From: Parapedobacter sp042666505
GTDB lineage: Bacteria > Bacteroidota > Bacteroidia > Sphingobacteriales > Sphingobacteriaceae
Assembly: GCF_042666505.1 (NCBI RefSeq)
Contig: NZ_JBHTDN010000002.1
Span: 815,742 to 879,741, forward strand
Length of the DNA: 64,000 bases
Direction of reading: 5' to 3'
Both the position numbers and the translations under genes were made by a program. Below are positions 35,943 through 45,144 of this stretch, in pieces. Positions within the stretch are counted from its first letter, which is position 1; each line of letters starts with the position of its first letter. The notes beneath the pieces were generated by a model. It worked only from the letters and a program-made list of their open reading frames with translations. It ran no database searches and had not been told where the DNA came from.

Positions 35943-37598
35943 CTATTTACGTTTCCACTCGTCGCTATCAAAGTACTTTTCAATCTCCTTACTGCCGTCT
36001 TCGATTTTTTTCAACTTTGCTTTCCATTCCGGCGATTCAAAGTACTTTCCGATGCTTTGTGCACTCTTTTCCACTTCGGCAATCTGTTTTTTCCATTCAG
36101 GCGATTCAAAGTACTTTTCGACGCTTTGCGCACTCTTTTCCACTTCGGAAATTTGCTTTTTCCATTCAGGCGATTCAAAGTATTTTTCGATACCCTCTGC
36201 ACTCTTTTCCATTTCAGCAACCTGCTGTTTCCATTCCGGTGATTCAAAATAGGCGGTGACGTTAGCCATTTTGGATTTCCACTCGTCCGAATTAAAATAC
36301 GCATTGAGCTTAGCCGACTGATTTTCGACTTCGGCCATGTGCCGTTTCCATTCCGGCGAATCCAGGTGTTTCTGTAATTCCCTGGCGTTTTTCTCCATCT
36401 CTTTCATCTGAGCACGCACCTTTTTGGGCAGCTTCGCTGTATCGGGTACTGCCGGGGCTTGCGGCACAATGGTATCAATAGGTGGTACGGCGGGAACCGG
36501 GGATACCGGTTTAATCGGGCGTATGGCGTCAACCGCTGGTATGGGCTTAGCGGGCGCCACTTTGATGGTATCCACGGGTGCCACGGCTATTTCCTCCGCA
36601 TGTGTCGGTTGAGCGGGGATGAGCATCGCGATGGTAAACAGCGCCAGCGAGCTCGCAACAACGGCAATCAGCTGTTGTTTGATGTTTCTTTGATTCGATT
36701 CCATGTTAATCATTCGTTTAATTCGTTGAAGTAATTGATTTTTCGCTCCCGTTGCGGCCATGCTCAGGGCTGGAGCCTTTTCCATCCGCAGTTCCTCCAG
36801 TTCGACGAGGGCACGGGCATAATGCATCGGTGTACCGAGCTGCTGCAATACCTGATCGTCACAAGCATGCTCGCGCTCGCGAGCTATTACCTTGGAGAGG
36901 GCCCAGATAAATGGATTGAAAAACAGGATGGTTTCGATAGCTACCTTGAATAGGTTAAACAGGAAATCGTGCCGTTTTATGTGTACCAATTCGTGCAGCA
37001 GGATGGCCTCCACCTGGTCACTGCTCAACCGGTTAGCATACGCGAGCGGAAAGAGCACGAATGGCCTCACGAACCCGATGGTCAGCGGCACGGCGATGTG
37101 GCGTGACAGGTAAATGGAAACCTTTTTTTGAATGCCCAGCTTCCGCCTGGACTTTTCGAACAGATCTACCCAGGGTAAAGGAATGGGATCCAGCCCATTG
37201 TATTTCAACGTCATCAACCGTACGTAGCTACTGGTCAGCAGCAGTATCTGTACCACCAGGCCAATGAGATAACCTCCCGCCAGATACGGAAAGAGGCTTT
37301 CCAGACTGAATGGCTTTCCACGGTCCGAAATCACCTGCTGGATCATCTCGGTTGCCCCCAGTCCCTGCGGGATTTCGACCACGCTGGATTTGCCGTAGTA
37401 ATATACAAAGCTGGCCACAAAGCCCGCAAACACAACGATCTGCATACCGAATGCCGTATTGTGTTTCGCCGCAGCGGACTGCCGGGGGTGAACCAACCGC
37501 AGTAAACACAAGGCTACGTAGCAGCAGGCACCCAGGCCCAACGAATGGAACATGCTCCATCCAAGGGCTTGTATCAGGTTATACACGTTGATTTCCAT
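35943..37598 (-). CDS. M56 family (BlaR1-type) membrane metallopeptidase with repeat tail
   Basis: A 551-aa protein. The N-terminal half has four transmembrane helices and the M56 zinc motif HELVHIKRHDFLFN (about residues 203-216), with a downstream AREREHACDDQVL supplying the third ligand. A hydrophobic helix near 310-330 is followed by a Pro/Ile/Val-rich linker and a C-terminal tail of 23-residue repeats (FESPEWKKQIAEVEKSAQS-like). There is no penicillin-binding domain, so the signal is not obviously a beta-lactam. It starts 2 nt after the BlaI-type repressor gene; the pair forms a sensor-protease/repressor switch. Confidence 0.9.
   Translation of the reverse strand: MEINVYNLIQALGWSMFHSLGLGACCYVALCLLRLVHPRQSAAAKHNTAFGMQIVVFAGFVASFVYYYGKSSVVEIPQGLGATEMIQQVISDRGKPFSLESLFPYLAGGYLIGLVVQILLLTSSYVRLMTLKYNGLDPIPLPWVDLFEKSRRKLGIQKKVSIYLSRHIAVPLTIGFVRPFVLFPLAYANRLSSDQVEAILLHELVHIKRHDFLFNLFKVAIETILFFNPFIWALSKVIAREREHACDDQVLQQLGTPMHYARALVELEELRMEKAPALSMAATGAKNQLLQRIKRMINMESNQRNIKQQLIAVVASSLALFTIAMLIPAQPTHAEEIAVAPVDTIKVAPAKPIPAVDAIRPIKPVSPVPAVPPIDTIVPQAPAVPDTAKLPKKVRAQMKEMEKNARELQKHLDSPEWKRHMAEVENQSAKLNAYFNSDEWKSKMANVTAYFESPEWKQQVAEMEKSAEGIEKYFESPEWKKQISEVEKSAQSVEKYFESPEWKKQIAEVEKSAQSIGKYFESPEWKAKLKKIEDGSKEIEKYFDSDEWKRK
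35990..36312. repeat. 69-bp in-frame tandem repeats in the M56 gene tail
   Basis: The 5-mer GATTC within the repeated GGCGATTCAAAGTA recurs at 36034, 36103, 36172 and 36241, spaced exactly 69 bp; weaker copies flank them. Each unit encodes 23 residues with the pattern Y-F-E-S-P-E-W-K. Units are highly similar in DNA, implying recent expansion. Confidence 0.88.
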
Positions 37599-37600
37599 GA

Positions 37601-37972
37601 CTACTTATTTTCTTCCAGGTTCTTTAAAAATTCCTTGATCTCTTCCAGTTCCTGCCGGCTGGTCCGATCGTTTCCCAGCGCTTGCATTACCAGCCGCGCG
37701 GTAGATCCGTTATAAACCGCATCGATCATCTTATCCAGAAACTGCCCTTGCGTGTGCTCTTTTTCGAGCGCCGCCTTGTATTGATGGGTTTTGGACGACG
37801 TGTCGCGCACGACCATGCCTTTGTCATGCATGATCTGCATGAGTTTCAATATCGTGGTATAACCCACGTTTTTCTTGTCCAAGGCTTCATAGACATCCCG
37901 TACACTGCTTTGGCCTTTTTCCCAAAGTACCTGTAGGATCTCCATTTCGCTATCTGTCGGCTTTATCGTCAT
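37601..37972 (-). CDS. BlaI/MecI/CopY family repressor
   Basis: A 123-aa winged-helix repressor: TDSEMEILQVLWEKGQSSVRDVYEAL then KNVGYTTILKLMQIMHDKGMV, with a C-terminal dimerisation/cleavage region. BlaI proteins repress their own operon until cleaved after activation of the membrane peptidase. Here the peptidase gene follows by 2 nt, and two matched operator dyads overlap the promoter upstream. Start ATG 37972 is consistent with promoter placement. Confidence 0.93.
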   Translation of the reverse strand: MTIKPTDSEMEILQVLWEKGQSSVRDVYEALDKKNVGYTTILKLMQIMHDKGMVVRDTSSKTHQYKAALEKEHTQGQFLDKMIDAVYNGSTARLVMQALGNDRTSRQELEEIKEFLKNLEENK

Positions 37973-37983
37973 GCTTTTACATT

Positions 37984-38032
37984 TACGAATTATTTCGTAC
38001 ACAAACGTACGAACATTTTCGTAAACTCCAAA
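37984..38032 (-). promoter_or_regulatory. BlaI-type promoter with two operator dyads
   Basis: Two perfect dyads of identical design, TACGAA-N4-TTCGTA, lie at 37984-37999 and 38008-38023, 24 bp apart. On the minus strand, TTTG (38032-38029), a 19-nt spacer and TACGTTTG (38009-38002) form a consensus Bacteroidota promoter. One dyad lies between -33 and -7 and the other at the expected transcription start, so repressor binding would block initiation. The half-site differs from the classic TACA/TGTA BlaI box. Confidence 0.75.
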
Positions 38033-38173
38033 CTATTTGGATTTTTTTTGTTACAAAAATGACGTAGTAACGATTTAGGGGTCTAGCGGATCATCCGATG
38101 GGATCTTCATCGTATCGGCAAAGAAACGAAAATATTCAAAAAACGTATCGCATACGGAACGTTGGCGTGGTTA

Positions 38174-39418
38174 CTACGGATCCAGCGGCTCATCCGGATC
38201 AATGGTAAACGCTTCCGGTTTTGGCTTGAATTCGATAACTACATCGCTAACCCGCTTACCCAGCTTATAAGGCACATACCCCAACTCCTTCAGGCAACGT
38301 TCCGCCATATTTTCAACGGCGTCTATGTGCGGTTTGCTACTTGTTACGATGGCAAATTTGTCCGCGGGGAATCCATAGCTAAGCATAATCCGGGCGGTAT
38401 TGCGCAGATTAGTTGTCGTATGGCGTGCATGCGGATCGATCAAAATGGCTTCTTCCGGAACATTCAGCACCTCCATCAGGTACTTTTTCATTTGAAGGGC
38501 CTCGATATAGGGAGTTTTGTACGGATGTACCCGGCCTCCCGAAACCACGATAAACGGGGCCAGTCCATCGAAGTAACTACGTGCCGCCATGCGGGTGCGG
38601 AGCATTCCTCCCGGGCTGATCGGTTGATCGTAAACCGATGGGCCTGCCCCCAATGTGAGCAGCAACGCATACGGATACTGATCGAAGTCTGTGTTACGGA
38701 TGGCCTCGAATGCCGGTTTGTTTTCCCGTTCGATCAGCGGTTCCAGTTGCGCGGCATCCCACCGTTCGTTGATTTCCAACAATCGCACAGCCGTGAGGAG
38801 CGTCTCATAAAACGCGTGGTAAGATTGCTTGCTGTCGCGCAATATATCCTGCCTGATGTCCGACAGCAACGCCAAGTAGGAACGCTGGGTAACGTCAAAA
38901 GAAATGGAATCAATGCGTGGATAATTGGGTTTCTTCGCTCCGGCGTAGACATCGATCACGTAGTTCATCGCGTTTAGATCCTGCCGCAACGCCTTTCCGA
39001 AATACTGGCTGGCGGTTGTCTGTGCCGGAACGCCATAAGCCATGGAAGGAAGCAACCGCTCATTTAGTTTCGCCTTCAATGCCTCGTCCTTTTCCGCCTC
39101 CCTGACCAACAATCCCACCAACGCATCGATCTCTGCCTCCTGCCATTTGAAAGCTTCGAGAAAACAAGCAACATCGGTGCAATCACGGCTGCGCACGTAC
39201 CGTTCATGCCGCCCAGCAAGCACCTGCCGCAACTCCGGAGTTCCCAACAACCGCTTGCTCAGGGTACTATCCTGATATAAAAGCGACGTAGCCAAATAGT
39301 TTTTTACAATGACCCAGTCCTGTGGCGATTGGTAATCCGCATGATACTGCCCTGAGGCTAGGAGGCCGAAGCTCATCGCCAGCGCCAGAAACGCAACGCT
39401 TATACCATATCTCATCAT
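38174..39418 (-). CDS. YdcF/ElyC/SanA-family (DUF218) exported protein
   Basis: A 414-aa protein with a signal peptide (SVAFLALAMSFGLLASG). The N-terminal half is helical and not recognised. The C-terminal half (from about residue 235) has the DUF218 pattern: ALLLTLGAGPSVYDQPISPGGMLR, PFIVVSGGRVHPYKTPYIEALQMKKYL, HARHTTTNLRNTARIM. DUF218 proteins are implicated in envelope functions; the reaction is unknown. It lies 32 nt after the susD stop on the same strand, so it belongs to this SusC/SusD unit. Confidence 0.78.
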   Translation of the reverse strand: MMRYGISVAFLALAMSFGLLASGQYHADYQSPQDWVIVKNYLATSLLYQDSTLSKRLLGTPELRQVLAGRHERYVRSRDCTDVACFLEAFKWQEAEIDALVGLLVREAEKDEALKAKLNERLLPSMAYGVPAQTTASQYFGKALRQDLNAMNYVIDVYAGAKKPNYPRIDSISFDVTQRSYLALLSDIRQDILRDSKQSYHAFYETLLTAVRLLEINERWDAAQLEPLIERENKPAFEAIRNTDFDQYPYALLLTLGAGPSVYDQPISPGGMLRTRMAARSYFDGLAPFIVVSGGRVHPYKTPYIEALQMKKYLMEVLNVPEEAILIDPHARHTTTNLRNTARIMLSYGFPADKFAIVTSSKPHIDAVENMAERCLKELGYVPYKLGKRVSDVVIEFKPKPEAFTIDPDEPLDP

Positions 39419-39450
39419 CTGATTCAAGAGTTATATAAATAGCCGGGATT

Positions 39451-40971
39451 TTAATACCCGGGATTCTGGTACATTTTCTCCGGGTTCAGCTTGTATTCGT
39501 CAAACGGGATGGGGTAGTACCGGTCTTTCGTCGAAATGTTGGAAAGCTGCGCATTGCCGTAATCGGCCTGCTCTTTTTGGACGAAGTACGCAACCAATTC
39601 TTCCGCGTTATAATTGCGGATCAGGTCAAACCAGCGGTGGTTTTCAAACGCCAGTTCCACCCGGCGCTCATGCAGGATGGCATCCTTCAATGTCGGATAC
39701 TTCGCGTTATAGGTCGCGTTTGCGCGTGCTTCGGCATAAGCTGGCAACCCTGCCCGTTCGCGGACCTCGTCAAGCAACGCGATCGCCTCGGCGTCTTTGT
39801 TCAAATGCATCTTGGTTTCGGCCAGCAGCAGCATCACGTCCGCATAGCGGATGAGTATCCAGTCGTTGCCGCCCCATCCGGCTGTGCCGGCGGCGTCGCT
39901 ATTGTCCCTGAACTTGGTGATGAACCAATCATTCACCTGTGGATGTGCGGCAAACTTCACGGAAAATTCCTTGCGGAGATCGCCCGCTTCGTAATCCTTG
40001 ACCAGGTCCAGCTTGAGGTTGGTGCCGCTGCCCGTCGAGTTGAACTGCGAGTTGATCGTCTCTCCGCGCGCCTGGTTGTTGCGGGCGATGCTGGAGCTGT
40101 AGCTTGGGTCGCCCTGCAGGTACTGCACCTGAAAGATCAATTCCTTGCAGGTATTTTTGGCGGCGACGTCGAACACCTGGGCATAGGGGATTTCCGAAAG
40201 CTTGTCAAACGTACGCATGTTATACGCGGCTGTTAGGTATTGCTCGGCCTGTTGGAAGTGTTCCGTCTTATTGTCGGCCAGTGTAGCCCCCATGGTGAGG
40301 TACACCTGTCCCAACAATGCATTGATCGCCGCTTTCGACGTGCGGCCTACGGCATACTCCCACTGCGTATTGGGTAGGTTGCTGGCCAATGCGTCGGTGA
40401 GGTCGGCCACGATCTGCTGGTATACCGTAGCCTCCGGCTGCCGGTAAGCGATGGCAGCAGCTTCCTCTTTGGTCTTGATTTCCTGTACGGACAGGGGGAT
40501 ATCGCCGAACTTCCTGACCATGTGGAAGTACAGCAATGCCCGCACAAACTTCGCTTCGGCGATATAACGCTGTTTCAGTGCTTCGTCGCTGAACGTTACC
40601 TGATCTATGCGTGAGAGCAACGTATTGCACCGCGCGATGCCATCGTACATTGATGACCAGTGTGTACGCAGGTAGGTGTTGCCTGCAAGCAGTGAAAAAT
40701 CATTGAACTGGAAGGGTTCACCGGCATTCGATTGGTTGTCGTTCCTTCCGGCATTGTCAGAGCGCTCCTCGTTGTACAGGGCACTGCCCTCTCCTACGGT
40801 GCTACCTGAACGCAGCACCTGGTAAATACCATTGACGGCGAGCAACACGTCGTTTTCGGTCTTAAAATACGAATCCACAGACACGGCATTCGGGTCTTGC
40901 TGATTCAAAAAATCCTGCTCGCAGGCTGCGAGTGCAAAAAGGACAAAGGGCAATAAATATCTTTTCTTCAT
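39451..40971 (-). CDS. SusD/RagB family surface lipoprotein (third pair)
   Basis: A 506-aa lipoprotein (FALAAC lipobox) with family hallmarks AEAKFVRALLYFHMVRKFGDIPL, WGGNDWILIRYADVMLLLAETKMHL and LHERRVELAFENHRWFDLIRNY. It starts 11 nt after its susC partner and precedes the YdcF-type gene. Substrate unknown; there are no glycosidase genes nearby. Confidence 0.92.
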   Translation of the reverse strand: MKKRYLLPFVLFALAACEQDFLNQQDPNAVSVDSYFKTENDVLLAVNGIYQVLRSGSTVGEGSALYNEERSDNAGRNDNQSNAGEPFQFNDFSLLAGNTYLRTHWSSMYDGIARCNTLLSRIDQVTFSDEALKQRYIAEAKFVRALLYFHMVRKFGDIPLSVQEIKTKEEAAAIAYRQPEATVYQQIVADLTDALASNLPNTQWEYAVGRTSKAAINALLGQVYLTMGATLADNKTEHFQQAEQYLTAAYNMRTFDKLSEIPYAQVFDVAAKNTCKELIFQVQYLQGDPSYSSSIARNNQARGETINSQFNSTGSGTNLKLDLVKDYEAGDLRKEFSVKFAAHPQVNDWFITKFRDNSDAAGTAGWGGNDWILIRYADVMLLLAETKMHLNKDAEAIALLDEVRERAGLPAYAEARANATYNAKYPTLKDAILHERRVELAFENHRWFDLIRNYNAEELVAYFVQKEQADYGNAQLSNISTKDRYYPIPFDEYKLNPEKMYQNPGY

Positions 40972-40982
40972 GGCTATCACGA

Positions 40983-43900
40983 TTAGAAGGTCACTTTCAA
41001 ACCTAAATTATACGAGCGCACCAGCGGGTACAACCCGTAATCGACTCCCGGCGTCAGGTTACCGCGCTGGTCGTAATCCGACTCCGGGTTGTACCCTTTG
41101 TACTTGGAGATGGTGAAGGGGTTATCTACGCTGGCATAAATGCGCAACCCGCTCAACCGTATTTTCTGAGACACTGCCTGTGGCAGGGTATACCCGAGCA
41201 GGATGTTGGTCATCCGGAAGTAGGAAGCGTCCTGCAGGTAAAATGTAGACAGTCGCGTGCTGTTACTCTGGGTGCCGCCCCGTGACGCGCGGTAAACCCG
41301 GCCGTTGCCCGGCTCGGCCGGCGACCGCCACCGCTGGGCTACATCGGCATATTGGTTGCCGGAACCTTCCATGTTGTAGAGGTAGTAGTCGTAGCCATCC
41401 AGCATCTGGTTGCCCTGCGATCCATTGAACGAAGCCCGAAGATCGAAACTCTTGTACCGGCCGTTCAACGCAAATCCGTAGGTAAACTTCGGGTGCGGGT
41501 TGCCGATAACACGTTTGTCATCGTCGTTTACCACCCCATTGCCGTCCACATCTTCAAAATACAGATCGCCCGGCTGGATCGGATTGGTCGATGCTGCCGA
41601 GGGGGCCACATCCTGATAATTCTCTTCGGTGGCGATTCCCAGCACCTTAAAGCCGTAGAACATCCCGATCGGGCTTCCCTCCTGCGTGATGTGCGTCAGG
41701 TACGATCGTTCGGCCCCGTTGGTGATGATCGTCGATGCACCGCCGAGATCCAGCACCTTGTTGCGGTTCACCATGATGTTGCCGCTGAAACCCAAATCGA
41801 AATCCTGCTTCCGTACGATCGTGGCATCGACCTGCACGTCGAATCCTTTGTTCTCGACCTTGCTGTCCGGCAGGTTCGTCAGGATCGTGGTGGCTCCGGA
41901 TACGGCGGTGATGGGCTGGTTAAACAACAGATTAAACGAGCGGCTCAGGTACAGGTTCGTAAAGATGTTGAGCCTTCCGCGAAGCAGGCCCAGGTCCAGA
42001 CCCGCATTGTACTGGGACGTCGACTCCCAACCCAGTTTGGGATCGTACAGGTCGCCCGGCCAATATGCCGTGGCCACCTTGTCGCCGATGATCACGCCAC
42101 CCGGTGCGTTGTACACCGTAATGGCCCGGTAATCGCCGATGTTGTTATTGCCGCTGAGTCCCCAGCTGGCGCGCAGCTTCACCGTCGACCGTTCGCCCAG
42201 CCAGTTGTCATAAAAACCTTCATTGGATAACGTCCATCCGGCAGAAACGGAGGGAAATGTGCCCCATTTGCTTTCCGGACCAAAACGCGAGGATCCGTCG
42301 GTACGGAACGAAGCCGACAGGAAATACCGCGAATCGTAGGTATACATCACCCGGCTGAAGTACGATTGCAGGGTGGTGTTCCGTTTATAAGCGTCGCGCA
42401 GCTGGAAATTGGACGGATCGGCACCTTTGTCGGTGATCTCCCCAATCGCATCGCTCTGAAATCCGTTGGCACGGACCGCTACGTAGTCGATGTTCGTCTG
42501 CTGGGCCGAATACCCCAGCAAGACATTGAGTTGATGGACGTCGTTGAAGGTCTTGTTATAATTCAAGGTCGTTTCGATCAGCTTATCGATTTCACCCCGT
42601 GTATTGGCATCGGCATATGCCGCTGTCTTCGCATTATCCGAAAACGGCGGATTGTTGCCGTTTGAAAGGCTCGTGGGCAGGTAATAATCGTACTTTTCAT
42701 CGTATGTGGAAATACCGCCGTTTACCTTGAGGTTCAGGCCATCAACGATGCTGAAATCGGCAAACGCATTGTAAAGGCCGCGCTTCCCCCGCCGGTTATC
42801 TTTGATCATAGTCACATACGCCAGCGGGTTTTCCGGGTTTTGTATCCCGTAGTTGTTCGCCGAAAGATCGGCCATGAGGTACTGCGCATAGCTGCCGTCT
42901 TCGTTATACACGGGCAGGGTGGGCAAATACAGCAGCGCGGCCATGGACGGGCTTTGGTTGTAACGACCGGTTGAAACCTCGTTGTTGTCATTGTAGGTAA
43001 ACGCGACGTTGGCCCCTACCGTGAGCCGCTCGCTGACTTTCGAATCGACATTGACCCGGAAATTGTATACCTCCTGATCGGTGCCCAGCATCACCCCGTC
43101 CTGGTTCTGATACGATCCGCTCAGGAAGTACCGGGTTTTGTCGTTGCCGCCGTAGATGGATAAATTATGCCGCTGGAACGGTGCACTGCGATACAAGGCG
43201 TCCTGCCAGTCGGTATCGTAGCGAGATTGTTTGGCAAGGCCCGTGCTTAAGTCGTAATAATCTTCCGGGATACTGACCGACCCGGCGTTACCCACACGGG
43301 CGATACGGGTGGCATTGTCGTCCTTCAGCATATCGTCTGTCCACGTTAGCCCCCGGTTCACGACCAGATCTTTGTAACTGTTGTTCCTACCGTCAATGAT
43401 CAGATCAATGAACTCCTCCGCATTCAGCAGGTCTACTTTTTTTGACAATTGGCCAAAACCGGCCAGCACCTCATAATCGACGGTGTTCCGTCCTTTAGTG
43501 CCCCGCTTTGTGGTAATCAGCACGACCCCACCCGCAGCCCGCGATCCATAGATGGCCGCGGAAGCCGCATCTTTCAATACGTCGATGGATTCGATATCAT
43601 TCGGGTTGATGTTCAGGTTGTTGCCTGCCGGGTATCCGTCGATCACGTAGAGCGGTTCGGAACTGGCATTGATGGATCCCATACCTCGTACGCGGATCTT
43701 CGTACCGTCGTACGGTGCGCCACTGGTCTGCGAAACCTGCACACCGGCCAGCTTACCGACCAGGGCCTGGGAGAGCTTGGGCGACGTAAGGTTGAGCTCG
43801 CCGGCTTTCACATTGGCGATTGCCCCGGTAACGTCTGATTTACGCACCTGCTGGTAACCGATGGATACCAGCACCTCTTCCATAAGGTTCTCCGCTGCTT

Positions 43901-44234
43901 TCAAGATAACCCGATTGCGAGTTGTCGAGGCAACGTCCAGCGTCACTTCCTCGTATCCGAGGTAGCGGATACGCAGCTGATCGCCTACCTTGCCGGCAAC
44001 CGTAAACGTTCCGTCGCCATGGGTTTGTGTAGCGGATTGGTTGGTCGTGTTGGTGACCGTGGCACCGGCAATGGGCGCACCCGCCTCATTGGTTACCGTG
44101 CCCGATAGGGTTGTCTGGTGATTCTGCACATCCAGGCCGGTGATGCTCGCGTACGACGCGCCGCTGGTTGCCAGTGACACCGCGAATGGACCGACAAATA
44201 AAAGCCAGGCTAGTTTAACGTAGTTAAGAACCAT
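40983..44234 (-). CDS. SusC/RagA family TonB-dependent transporter (third pair)
   Basis: A 1083-aa outer-membrane protein: signal peptide, CTD domain (LSGTVTNEAGAPIAGATVTN), a TonB-box-like MEEVLVSIGYQ, plug (VRGMGSINASSEPLYVIDGYPAGNN, IESIDVLKDAASAAIYGSRAAGGVVLITTKRG) and a beta-barrel ending LGLKVTF. There is no STN domain and no sigma/anti-sigma pair, so regulation differs from the locus at 14462-29608. A long inverted repeat lies 90 bp upstream of the start. Confidence 0.93.
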   Translation of the reverse strand: MVLNYVKLAWLLFVGPFAVSLATSGASYASITGLDVQNHQTTLSGTVTNEAGAPIAGATVTNTTNQSATQTHGDGTFTVAGKVGDQLRIRYLGYEEVTLDVASTTRNRVILKAAENLMEEVLVSIGYQQVRKSDVTGAIANVKAGELNLTSPKLSQALVGKLAGVQVSQTSGAPYDGTKIRVRGMGSINASSEPLYVIDGYPAGNNLNINPNDIESIDVLKDAASAAIYGSRAAGGVVLITTKRGTKGRNTVDYEVLAGFGQLSKKVDLLNAEEFIDLIIDGRNNSYKDLVVNRGLTWTDDMLKDDNATRIARVGNAGSVSIPEDYYDLSTGLAKQSRYDTDWQDALYRSAPFQRHNLSIYGGNDKTRYFLSGSYQNQDGVMLGTDQEVYNFRVNVDSKVSERLTVGANVAFTYNDNNEVSTGRYNQSPSMAALLYLPTLPVYNEDGSYAQYLMADLSANNYGIQNPENPLAYVTMIKDNRRGKRGLYNAFADFSIVDGLNLKVNGGISTYDEKYDYYLPTSLSNGNNPPFSDNAKTAAYADANTRGEIDKLIETTLNYNKTFNDVHQLNVLLGYSAQQTNIDYVAVRANGFQSDAIGEITDKGADPSNFQLRDAYKRNTTLQSYFSRVMYTYDSRYFLSASFRTDGSSRFGPESKWGTFPSVSAGWTLSNEGFYDNWLGERSTVKLRASWGLSGNNNIGDYRAITVYNAPGGVIIGDKVATAYWPGDLYDPKLGWESTSQYNAGLDLGLLRGRLNIFTNLYLSRSFNLLFNQPITAVSGATTILTNLPDSKVENKGFDVQVDATIVRKQDFDLGFSGNIMVNRNKVLDLGGASTIITNGAERSYLTHITQEGSPIGMFYGFKVLGIATEENYQDVAPSAASTNPIQPGDLYFEDVDGNGVVNDDDKRVIGNPHPKFTYGFALNGRYKSFDLRASFNGSQGNQMLDGYDYYLYNMEGSGNQYADVAQRWRSPAEPGNGRVYRASRGGTQSNSTRLSTFYLQDASYFRMTNILLGYTLPQAVSQKIRLSGLRIYASVDNPFTISKYKGYNPESDYDQRGNLTPGVDYGLYPLVRSYNLGLKVTF

Positions 44235-44323
44235 GTTTTTGCAACGATTAAATTCGGTGCTAAACTATCCGGCCTATGTTACGGCAACCCTTATCGAAAA
44301 TTAAGAAATAGTGAAGTATTGTC

Positions 44324-44399
44324 GCGGTTAGAAACCCCAACGAAACTGGAACGCTCGCTCCTCTCACGCCCCTAGGTTTCTTTTGGGGTTTCTAATCGC
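44324..44399. repeat. 17-bp inverted repeat between divergent susC and protease genes
   Basis: Arms 44324-44340 and 44383-44399 (core TTAGAAACCCCAA / TTGGGGTTTCTAA, extended to 17 bp with one mismatch) are separated by 42 nt. It is the only strong structure in the 282-nt divergent region and could be a paired operator or a large hairpin. Confidence 0.6.
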
Positions 44400-44448
44400 T
44401 TGGGAAAGGGTGGAGTAAAAGCAAGCCCCAAATACACCATAATGGGTA

Positions 44449-44479
44449 TTGCCGTCCCACGCAACCCTAACTACCTTTG
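44449..44479 (+). promoter_or_regulatory. Promoter of the papain-like protease gene
   Basis: TTG (44449-44451), a 20-nt spacer and TACCTTTG (44472-44479) match the Bacteroidota consensus, 37 bp before the ATG at 44517. Confidence 0.6.
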
Positions 44480-44516
44480 CTTCAATAGGTAAGACAATCA
44501 CTAAAGTTTAACCATT

Positions 44517-45134
44517 ATGAAACGCACTAATCAATTTATCGTTTTGGCAGCAATCACTCTGCTTACCGTGGCCGGGTGTTGCAAGTGCCCTGGCGACTGC
44601 CAGAATCTCGGCTCGGTATCGGTACCGATACGGCCGCAAGAAACCAGTAACTGGTGCTGGATTGCCTGCTCGCAGATGATCCACGCCTATTTTGGACACA
44701 GCATCACGCAATGTGCGCTGGCCAATGCACAACTAGGCCGGACGGACTGCTGCACTCCCGAGGGCGACGCCCCGTGTCCGAAGACCGATAACTGCAATAC
44801 ACCCGGTAATACCCGCGGTGCCATTGAGTCCCTTGGCTATACCGTGACACAGGCCAATGATCCGCTGACATGGGATGCGCTCCGCAAAGAAATCTACTGC
44901 CGCAAAAAGCCCTTGGTATTCGGTGACGGGGCATCCGGCGGTGGCGTAGGCCATGTACGGGTAATCTATGGCTATGTAGACGTCGGCGGCCAGCGCTGGG
45001 TGTCCTTGTCCGACCCTTGGTCGCCGTGCGAAGGCAGCGACGATCTGATCTCATACGAAACCTACGCCAACACGTCCGGGCCGGGCCGCGTACACCGCAG
45101 AACGCTCTACCAATTCATTGATAACAACGATTAA
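44517..45134 (+). CDS. Papain-like cysteine protease, predicted lipoprotein
   Basis: A 205-aa exported protein with lipobox AGC after a hydrophobic stretch. The catalytic Cys lies in QETSNWCWIACSQMI, the His in GGGVGHVRVIYGYV and a possible Asp/Asn in LSDPWSP, matching the AvrRpt2/C70-like papain-fold family. Many cysteines suggest disulfides. It probably acts at the cell surface or in the periplasm. The small lipoprotein gene starts 10 nt after its stop, so the two are co-expressed. Confidence 0.85.
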   Translation: MKRTNQFIVLAAITLLTVAGCCKCPGDCQNLGSVSVPIRPQETSNWCWIACSQMIHAYFGHSITQCALANAQLGRTDCCTPEGDAPCPKTDNCNTPGNTRGAIESLGYTVTQANDPLTWDALRKEIYCRKKPLVFGDGASGGGVGHVRVIYGYVDVGGQRWVSLSDPWSPCEGSDDLISYETYANTSGPGRVHRRTLYQFIDNND

Positions 45135-45144
45135 GCAATCAGCC

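Noticed and set aside
35990..36312. 69-bp repeats considered as a CRISPR or VNTR in non-coding DNA
   Set aside because: They are in frame within the M56 gene and encode conserved 23-residue units.
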